Shown: positions 1 through 6,033 of the stretch, piece after piece | Position numbering within the stretch: position 1 is the stretch's first letter | Layout of the letters: every line of letters starts with the position of its first letter | Source: Actinomycetota bacterium | GTDB taxonomy: Bacteria; Actinomycetota; Actinomycetes; Nanopelagicales; Nanopelagicaceae | Length of the DNA stretch: 6,789 bases | Direction of reading: 5' to 3' | NCBI GenBank assembly: GCA_009699825.1 | Contig: WLNM01000058.1 | Location: forward strand, 1 to 6,789 | Position numbers and translations under genes: made by a program | The notes under the pieces: model-generated | Database searches by the model: none | The model's input: the letters and a program-made list of their open reading frames with translations, nothing else | What the model was told of the DNA's origin: nothing

Positions 1-589
1 CTGGATCACCTTTGACACCAAGGGCAGCGAAGGTGCGTTGAATCAATGCTTCAGCAGCGCGAAGAGTGACATCTCGTTCACGAGCAATTGCGGCATTTGA
101 AAGACCGTCTGCAATCATGCGAAGGATTTCGCCTTGGCTTGCACTAATAACATATTGATCTTCTGAATTTTTATTTGCCGAATTCATTGAACCAGGATGA
201 GCAATAGATTCTTCGATTGCTGAGCGAAGATAATCCGTAGAACTTATTTGAGATTTCACCAAATATGTTGCACTTTCAGGAATTCGAGTAGCGCCGTGAA
301 GAGCCAATTCTGGCGAAGCATGCGCTGTTAAAACAACCATGCCTGTCCAAGGACGAGTTTGCTCAACTTTATAGAGTAAATCTGCGCCATCTGGTCCAGG
401 TCCTAAATCAAGATCACTGACAACCACATGTGGGTCAAAGTCTTCAATGACTTCAAGTGCTTCATGCACGGATCCCACATCAACAACTGTCATACCAATT
501 TTGGTTAAAGATTCACGAATAAGCGTACGCGTGAACTCTTCATCCTCCACTAGCAGAACTTTGATCGAACCCTTTGTGTCCACAGTCAT
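1..589 (-). CDS. LuxR-type response regulator, 3' end outside window
   Basis: Reading the minus strand from the ATG at 589-587 gives 196 residues with no stop before the window edge, so the C-terminus is missing. Residues 9-115 are a CheY-like receiver: acidic pocket E15/D16 in VLLVEDEEF, likely phosphoacceptor D59 in VVSDLDLGPGPDG, T88 in MVVLTAHAS, and K112 in TYLVKS. After a polar linker (about 130-145), residues 148-194 form a LuxR-type HTH, recognisable by EILRMIADGLSNAAIA and FAALGVKG. By family it should be a cytoplasmic, phosphorylation-controlled DNA-binding regulator; its kinase is not in the window. The ATG is the first possible start because an in-frame TAG lies a few codons upstream. 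It begins 13 bases after the peroxidase stop codon, suggesting co-transcription. The HTH is atypical: the usual TxREREVL entry is replaced by SASQGEIL, and the recognition helix reads TLRAAEALIQRTF. Its targets are unknown. Confidence 0.93.
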   Translation of the reverse strand, partial: MTVDTKGSIKVLLVEDEEFTRTLIRESLTKIGMTVVDVGSVHEALEVIEDFDPHVVVSDLDLGPGPDGADLLYKVEQTRPWTGMVVLTAHASPELALHGATRIPESATYLVKSQISSTDYLRSAIEESIAHPGSMNSANKNSEDQYVISASQGEILRMIADGLSNAAIARERDVTLRAAEALIQRTFAALGVKGDP

Positions 590-596
590 AGAATAA

Positions 597-600
597 CTCT
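597..600 (-). promoter_or_regulatory. weak ribosome binding site of the response regulator
   Basis: The 13-base gap after the peroxidase stop reads GTAGAGTTATTCT on the coding strand. Its GAG core sits 7 bases before the ATG, the right spacing for a Shine-Dalgarno site, but the match to AGGAGG is short. This internal gene thus appears to start by ribosome binding or translational coupling, unlike the two divergent genes, which have no well-placed site. Confidence 0.35.
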
Positions 601-602
601 AC

Positions 603-3600
603 TTAGAGGACGGTCACAGCGATTCTGCTCGGAGTTGAGATAGCGCCAGATACGTTACGAACAACAACTTCAACGTAATAAGTCAAACGACTCTGCAGAC
701 GCGGAATTGTGCAAGTAAATGATGAACCATTCGCAGTTGCCGTTACAGAGCACTGGCGAATAATTTTGGTCGAAGTATTTGATGAGAATGCCTGAGCTGT
801 ATAGCGTGATGCACCTGATACTGCATTCCAGGTAATCACTGCTGTACCTGCTGCACCAGCCCTAACGGTTACACCAGTTGGAGCGGAGAGAGCACCACTT
901 GGTGGCGGAGTTGGTGTCGTGCTAATAGTGATATTAACTGTTGCATCAGCAGTTGCTCCGAGTGAATCAGTTGCTCTGATTGTGTACGAAGTACTTGCCT
1001 GAGTTGCTGTTGGAGTTCCAGAAACAACGCCTGTACTTGAATTCAATGAGAGTCCATCAGGCCAAGTTCCACTGACAAGTGAATACGTCACTGCGCCAGA
1101 TAGATTTGTTTCAGTAAACGCAGATGTTGGAGTAATCAAACTCCCAACTACAGCATTAACTGTTTGGGCACTTGAAGTAATTGGCGTGATTGATGCGGCG
1201 CCTGGGGCTGAAACCGTAATGTTGACGGTGGCCGTGGCTGTGCGAGTTTGATCACTTGCAGTGACAGTAAATCTTGTCTGAGTAAGCAATGTGCTCGGCG
1301 TACCAGAGAAGATACCTGTTGTTGTATCAAAGTCGATGCCTGTTGGAAGCGTTCCTCCAGTATAGGAATAAGTAACTGTTCCAGTGAATCCCGTTGTATT
1401 AAAGGCTGATGTGGCCGCAATTGAAACATTTTGCGTTGCATTAACTGTTTGGGTACCTGGAGTGATTGAAGCAGGAATTGCAGCAGTCACTGTTGGTGAT
1501 ACTGCAACTATCGCTGAAGGAGCACTATTAATCGGCGTGGTAGTTGTAGCAATTACGTCTACAAAATAAGCGCCTGCACCAAGTCCTGAAATCGAGCACG
1601 TACGAATTGTTGCATTCGCAGTTGTACATGTTCCAGCAGGAGTTCCTGCGCGATTATTGGTTGTCCATGCACGTGCTGTGTAAGTAGCAAGAGGCGCACC
1701 GCCTGCAACTGTTGGAGCAGCCCATGTAACAGCGATTGTTCCAACTCCACCAACTGCTCCACCAGCAACAAGTACTGGTGCGCTAGGTGGAAGAGATGAA
1801 ACCAAGAGATCACCATCTGTGAATCGAAGAGTTTCGATGTTGCGAAGCGTGTCCACGCCATCGTTGGCTGCTCCGCCACCATTGCGTGGATCTGTCACTG
1901 TGATAGTTCCATTGGCATTTAACACAATTGTGTAATTTGCACGTGGTGCTTGGAAGACCGCAACGTCATTCTCTGTTGAGTGACCAGTCTGTGCAATAAG
2001 TCGAACAATTTGCAAGCTAGCCATAACATCAACATTTGATCCAATGAGGTTGTTTGCAATGTATTCGCTAATTGTTGACATGCTGGAAACATATGCACGT
2101 CCGGCTGGCACACTCACGTAAGCACTAAGAGCTTCATTTGGAATTCCCCATGAACTTGGAATGGAAATCCATGTTTGAAGAACCGCATCGCCATCGATGA
2201 GGTCATTTCCGTTACGTCCAGTGAACTCATCACTGCCCGCTCCGCCAACTAAAATATCTCCTACGTTCCAGACACAAGTGGTTGGCATCAATTGAGCCAA
2301 TCCAGTGATAAGTGAACAGTCACTTGCACTAAGACCATTACTTGCAGTACCACCAAGTGTTGTTACAGATGTACCAGCAAGAATGTCATCTCCATCGCCA
2401 CCAGAAAGTCCTTCGATCTCTTGGAATTGATCCGCAAGGTTTGCGAGAACTAATCCTGGTGCTGGTGCAAAGTTAGAAAGATCCTCGTTGACACCACCTG
2501 TTTGACCATCGTTGTAATAAGTTGCCCAGTCGAAACCAAGGCCACCAGTATTTAAATCTGTGCCATCACCCGGGACATAAACGTCAGCGCCATCGAATCC
2601 ATCTAGTAAATCGTTACCGCTATTTCCAATGAGAACGTCTTTTCCTGGGAAAGTTAGAGTGACACCTGCTGCACCAACAACATCGCCAGCAACTCCATCG
2701 GAGCCTTCGCCACCTTCAACCCAGTCATCACCTTCGTCACCTGAAAGCGTGTCATTATCGGTACTGCCGCGAACCCAGTCATTTCCGATTCCCGCTAGTG
2801 CAACAACAGAGAATGTTCCACCAAATAAGAAGTCATTTCCGCTGTTTCCATTGTAGGTATCGGTTCCTGAACCACTCATGTAGTCGTTACCGTTTCCGCC
2901 AATCAAAATATTGATACCGGCTGAATCTTCAATTACGTCGCGACCTTCTCCACCTTGAATAAAGTCATCTCCGTCACCGCCGCGTAGCCAGTCATTTCCA
3001 GCATCGCCATAGATTGAATCATCTCCACGGTCGGAAAGAACTTTGTCACTACCAGAAGTTCCATTCCACAATACGTGACCATCGCCGGTGTACATCCAGC
3101 TGCCATCACCTAATATCTTGATAAATGAAGGAGCAGGTGAATCCATATTCACTGTGTGAGTTGGAACGGCAAAAGCGTCAGTTGTTATTGATTTGACGTC
3201 AGTATTTCTCATGATGATGTCAGAGAAAAAGTTCGTTTCGACCTGAACAGTTAAGTTTAGACCAGCAAGTCTTCCAAGATAATAGAAGCGATCGCTTTCT
3301 TGTAGTTTTTCCATTTGCTTCTTAAAGACATAATCAAATGTGTTTCCAAGCATTGTGCCAGCTTGTGTATTTTTCTCAGCAAGACCACCGATCCAAAGAT
3401 CGATGTCATTAAGACCGCTTGTGCCTAACATGAATTCCTCGCAAGATTCAACACCTTCTAAAGCGTGATAGGCCTCGTAGCAATCAACAATGCTCTGTGC
3501 AGCGCTGCGCTTAAGGTTGTAATCCCCAGAATTATCTGCTGAATTTAATGAAACGGTAACGGTGTCATTTGCAACATCTGGCGTTGCGCCATCTAAGAAG

Positions 3601-5921
3601 GTAATCGATCCCGTTGTATTTCCATAGGCTGCGATGAAGTTCACTAAAGATTGTGGATGGCGAAGATTCTGTCCAAATTGCGCCCATGAAGTATATGGCG
3701 ACAGACTTGTTATTCCTGTACTGGTCTTCAATGACGTTCTAAATGCATTGAGTGAAGAAATACCTGCATCCCGACCTCGAGCAAGATTCAGAGTTGCAAG
3801 GTCAAGAGGTAACCCAAGCAAGCTGTTTCGAAGAGCGCCAGTTACAAACTCATCAATTTCGTTTCCAGTCTGATTAGCCATGCCTCTAATAACGCTGCCC
3901 GCTGCAACGTGGCCGTTAAGTTGTCCACCGATAGTCTGCGGTGCTTGCGCATTTGTGTAATCGTGAGGTTGATTAAATTCTGTTGGATTTAAAAATGCAT
4001 ATAAAAGCGGTACTGATAAATCCCCACCAGTAACAGAAGTACGATCTACCATTTCATTGAGCTGAGAATGGCCATAACGGTAAACCGCATGCGCAAATTC
4101 ACCTGAGATGTCGGGACGAATTGTTGGATCATAAGCTGCAAATGGCTTAATTAATGGTTGAACTTTTCGTGAAAATTCCCCAAAAACAAGGTGCTGATAT
4201 TCCATTTCAGTGATGAACTTTGAAGCATGGAATAAGCGTTCGCCATTCCACTCAGGGTTCGAGTTTGCGGTAGTGATGGAGGAAACTCGCCATGCACTCT
4301 TAAAATCAGCAAGGGTTGTTGCACCTAATCCAGTTGATCCCGTTGTTGCACTGTTGATGACATCTTGAATGTCTGCCCATAAACGGTTGTGCTCAGCATG
4401 GAAGACAGTATGAATTGCCGTTAATCCGATGTTTTCATTTCCACGTCCATCACCAGTGATGAAGTGCGCATCGAGTAACTCATTGTCATAAAAAGTAGGA
4501 CCTGAGTAATTATTGATATCTGTATCAACATCGGCAGTATTAGTAGCTGTTGGCTTAGCAGTATGAGCGATGTCATCAAGAAATGCGTGACCTACCCCAA
4601 CACCGGACAACACCGGAGCCGCTGGGTTTCCAACACGTACTGTTGCGCTTGTGCCAACATTTCCTGTAACAACTTGTGGGAATCCAGAAGAACGCAAGAA
4701 GCGTCCGTATTCATCTGTTAGCAATAGTGGAACATTGTGAATATCCATATCAACTAATTGAATTCCAAGTTTATTTGCCGCTTGACGCTTTACTTCGCTC
4801 CAGTTTGCAATATTTCCAGCAATATCTCCATCAAGTAACTTGCCTGTTGCGATTGGAGGATTTGCTGTTGTACATAAAGTCGCTGAATTGATTGTCGTTG
4901 ACGTCTCTAGGCCACGGCAGAAATACTCACGAAGAAAAACTTGGTGCGATGGATGAGATGTATACGTTTGATTCTGGTCAACCCATGGTGTTGTTGTATT
5001 CGTTCCCGCCGTATTTGGGTTATTGGTGTCGAGAACTGTGCGGCCCATAGAAATCTCAGTAATACACCCACGATTCGTTAAGTTTACGCATGCTCCGTAG
5101 AGTGGATCGGAATCAGCTAAAGGAATTTTTACCGCTTCAGTAGATGACTTGCCCACTAAATCAAGACCGTGGTCAAAAAACTGACCGAAGAGTGTAAACA
5201 TTCCGTTATATGGTGCTGCTACACCATTTGTTGCGTGGTTACGAATAAAAAGAGAAACGTTATCAGTATCAGATGGCACGCATGCATTTGCTCCACTGAC
5301 TGCACAGCTCGCTGCTGCCCGAGCAGCAGGGTTTGACACGGACTGATCTGAAATAAGATTGCTGATTACGCGTGGCGCAGCATCAGTAACATTTCCTGAG
5401 CGAACATCGTATCCGCTTCTAAATACAGGACCGAGAATTCGGGGAAATGAAGTATCTGCGGCGCCCCATGCAGATTTACCAAGTGTTGTTGGTGTTATGT
5501 AGCCGAAGCCCATCCAAGAAGAAAAACCATTTCCAGTCAGGTTGTTATTTCGACCATCAACTTGGCGTAAACCTTCAGGAAGCAAGGGACTCAATACTCG
5601 CGTTGATGCCGCAGTGATATTAACTGTTCGTGCTTGACCCGCAGTTCTACCAGTTGTCGCAGGTGCTTGTGGGTCGGCCAAAATACGCCCAGCGGCAAGC
5701 ACATTCGTGCTTGGTGTGACAGCTGGTGATGTGGCTTCGTATGCACGGTGTGACTCTGCGATACGGATTTGTTGCAAAATGAATTGTAAGTCGCTGACCG
5801 TTACGGTGAAATCTGCACCACGTGCTACTGCGGATGCGGGTTGCGACTGCGCAACACTTCCGTACAAAGCAATGAGAAGGGAAAGAGTGATTGAAATGAT
5901 TCTTTTAGGCGCACGTGTCAT
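603..5921 (-). CDS. exported animal-type haem peroxidase with RTX calcium-binding repeats and Fn3/Ig-like modules
   Basis: This 1772-residue protein starts with a Sec signal peptide: basic n-region MTRAPKR, hydrophobic 8-24, cleavage probably after A24 or A31. Residues 38-185 carry the N-terminal region typical of bacterial RTX peroxidases (DLQFILQQIRIAESH, LLPEGLRQVDG). The peroxidase domain covers about 185-905. Against myeloperoxidase, Q247/D250/H251 (GQFFDHGLD) match the distal side, R493 and E496 (DGRGNEN) the catalytic Arg and haem-ester Glu, H618 (YRYGHSQ) the proximal His, and N712 (LNLARGRDAG) its partner. Residues 954-1246 are glycine/aspartate nonapeptides that should bind calcium. 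Residues 1317-1374 are a region often found after such repeats (GVDTLRNIETLRFTDG). Then come an Fn3-like module (1378-1477), two Ig-like modules (1485-1570, 1580-1666), a Pro linker and a last Fn3-like module (1677-1772). There is no LPXTG motif or C-terminal membrane segment. The expected activity is peroxide-dependent one-electron or halide oxidation outside the cell. The substrate is unknown; Mn(II) is possible by analogy with MopA. Confidence 0.95.
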   Translation of the reverse strand: MTRAPKRIISITLSLLIALYGSVAQSQPASAVARGADFTVTVSDLQFILQQIRIAESHRAYEATSPAVTPSTNVLAAGRILADPQAPATTGRTAGQARTVNITAASTRVLSPLLPEGLRQVDGRNNNLTGNGFSSWMGFGYITPTTLGKSAWGAADTSFPRILGPVFRSGYDVRSGNVTDAAPRVISNLISDQSVSNPAARAAASCAVSGANACVPSDTDNVSLFIRNHATNGVAAPYNGMFTLFGQFFDHGLDLVGKSSTEAVKIPLADSDPLYGACVNLTNRGCITEISMGRTVLDTNNPNTAGTNTTTPWVDQNQTYTSHPSHQVFLREYFCRGLETSTTINSATLCTTANPPIATGKLLDGDIAGNIANWSEVKRQAANKLGIQLVDMDIHNVPLLLTDEYGRFLRSSGFPQVVTGNVGTSATVRVGNPAAPVLSGVGVGHAFLDDIAHTAKPTATNTADVDTDINNYSGPTFYDNELLDAHFITGDGRGNENIGLTAIHTVFHAEHNRLWADIQDVINSATTGSTGLGATTLADFKSAWRVSSITTANSNPEWNGERLFHASKFITEMEYQHLVFGEFSRKVQPLIKPFAAYDPTIRPDISGEFAHAVYRYGHSQLNEMVDRTSVTGGDLSVPLLYAFLNPTEFNQPHDYTNAQAPQTIGGQLNGHVAAGSVIRGMANQTGNEIDEFVTGALRNSLLGLPLDLATLNLARGRDAGISSLNAFRTSLKTSTGITSLSPYTSWAQFGQNLRHPQSLVNFIAAYGNTTGSITFLDGATPDVANDTVTVSLNSADNSGDYNLKRSAAQSIVDCYEAYHALEGVESCEEFMLGTSGLNDIDLWIGGLAEKNTQAGTMLGNTFDYVFKKQMEKLQESDRFYYLGRLAGLNLTVQVETNFFSDIIMRNTDVKSITTDAFAVPTHTVNMDSPAPSFIKILGDGSWMYTGDGHVLWNGTSGSDKVLSDRGDDSIYGDAGNDWLRGGDGDDFIQGGEGRDVIEDSAGINILIGGNGNDYMSGSGTDTYNGNSGNDFLFGGTFSVVALAGIGNDWVRGSTDNDTLSGDEGDDWVEGGEGSDGVAGDVVGAAGVTLTFPGKDVLIGNSGNDLLDGFDGADVYVPGDGTDLNTGGLGFDWATYYNDGQTGGVNEDLSNFAPAPGLVLANLADQFQEIEGLSGGDGDDILAGTSVTTLGGTASNGLSASDCSLITGLAQLMPTTCVWNVGDILVGGAGSDEFTGRNGNDLIDGDAVLQTWISIPSSWGIPNEALSAYVSVPAGRAYVSSMSTISEYIANNLIGSNVDVMASLQIVRLIAQTGHSTENDVAVFQAPRANYTIVLNANGTITVTDPRNGGGAANDGVDTLRNIETLRFTDGDLLVSSLPPSAPVLVAGGAVGGVGTIAVTWAAPTVAGGAPLATYTARAWTTNNRAGTPAGTCTTANATIRTCSISGLGAGAYFVDVIATTTTPINSAPSAIVAVSPTVTAAIPASITPGTQTVNATQNVSIAATSAFNTTGFTGTVTYSYTGGTLPTGIDFDTTTGIFSGTPSTLLTQTRFTVTASDQTRTATATVNITVSAPGAASITPITSSAQTVNAVVGSLITPTSAFTETNLSGAVTYSLVSGTWPDGLSLNSSTGVVSGTPTATQASTSYTIRATDSLGATADATVNITISTTPTPPPSGALSAPTGVTVRAGAAGTAVITWNAVSGASRYTAQAFSSNTSTKIIRQCSVTATANGSSFTCTIPRLQSRLTYYVEVVVRNVSGAISTPSRIAVTVL
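918..1478 (-). repeat. two tandem Ig-like (He_PIG-type) modules in the peroxidase C-terminal region
   Basis: Residues about 1482-1571 and 1577-1668 are two copies of one beta-sandwich module offset by 95 residues. Both follow the pattern QTVNA, TSAF, VTYS, GT.P.G, TG..SGTP, A.D, ATVNIT. The coding DNA keeps an exact 16-base direct repeat (GCATTAACTGTTTGGG on the plus strand) at 1153-1168 and 1438-1453, exactly 95 codons apart. The SGTP and ATVNIT signatures suit putative Ig domains of bacterial surface proteins, which usually act as spacers or adhesion units. The copies differ at most other positions. Confidence 0.85.
2184..3062 (-). repeat. RTX-type calcium-binding nonapeptide repeats within the peroxidase
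   Basis: Residues 954-1033 are a nearly continuous run of GGxGxDxLx-like nonapeptides (for example GGDGDDFIQ and GGNGNDYMS), broken by one octapeptide at 1017-1024. After a 10-residue insert, further units occupy about 1044-1080, and more scattered ones 1093-1120, 1172-1184 and 1220-1246 (GGAGSDEFTGRNGNDLIDG). Known repeats of this type form a parallel beta roll with calcium between turns and fold only in calcium-rich surroundings outside the cell. Unit DNA sequences have diverged, so this is an old protein repeat rather than a recent DNA expansion. Confidence 0.92.
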
Positions 5922-5928
5922 GGACGAA

Positions 5929-5934
5929 AGATTA
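5929..5934 (-). promoter_or_regulatory. predicted -10 box of a leaderless promoter for the peroxidase
   Basis: On the minus strand TAATCT is followed by 7 bases (TTCGTCC) and then the ATG at 5921. This spacing puts the transcription start at or next to the A of the ATG. No Shine-Dalgarno sequence lies in the preceding 20 bases, which supports a leaderless mRNA, a common arrangement in actinobacteria. No convincing -35 box is seen at 16-18 bases upstream. Confidence 0.55.
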
Positions 5935-6020
5935 AAGCAAATACAAACAAGTGGATTTTCGGCAAGTTGTATTTATTCGGTTATTACTCGTGCGAAAAAA
6001 TGCGCCTATTGATAGAGGAT

Positions 6021-6026
6021 TACTCT
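6021..6026 (+). promoter_or_regulatory. predicted -10 box of a leaderless promoter for the secreted Pro-rich protein
   Basis: TACTCT fits TANNNT and is followed by 7 bases (TCGTCGC) before the ATG at 6034, so transcription would begin at or beside the start codon. An AGAGGA at 6014-6019 is 14 bases from the ATG, too far for a good ribosome site. The layout copies that of the divergent peroxidase gene. No clear -35 box was found. Confidence 0.5.
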
Positions 6027-6033
6027 TCGTCGC

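Larger units (their letters stand above)
5922..6033. other. divergent intergenic region between the two exported-protein genes
   Basis: These 112 AT-rich bases separate the ATG codons of the peroxidase (minus) and the Pro-rich protein (plus). They contain the two outward-facing TANNNT boxes described separately. The edges form an imperfect inverted repeat: CATGGACGAA at 5918-5927 against TTCGTCGCATG at 6026-6036. I see no clear operator palindrome, terminator or small RNA in the middle part. If the response regulator binds locally, this is the natural place, but no site is evident by eye. Confidence 0.8.

Noticed and set aside
590..602. Terminator between the peroxidase and regulator genes
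   Set aside because: The gap has only 13 bases, with no inverted repeat or T-run.
603..700. C-terminal type I secretion signal or sortase anchor on the peroxidase
   Set aside because: The C-terminus is an Fn3-like module ending SRIAVTVL, with no LPXTG, no membrane helix and no charged tail; an N-terminal Sec signal is present instead.
1148..4891. Several other 60-110-codon open frames on both strands inside the peroxidase gene
   Set aside because: All overlap conserved peroxidase, RTX or Ig/Fn3 coding sequence and show low-complexity or random composition.
5707..6012. Plus-strand open frame of 101 codons over the peroxidase N-terminus and intergenic region
   Set aside because: It lies antisense to the conserved peroxidase N-terminus and crosses both promoter boxes. 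It has no recognisable domain or ribosome site.
6014..6019. AGAGGA as ribosome binding site of the Pro-rich protein gene
   Set aside because: It is 14 bases from the ATG with no nearer start in frame, too long for efficient use; the leaderless reading fits better, though weak binding cannot be excluded.
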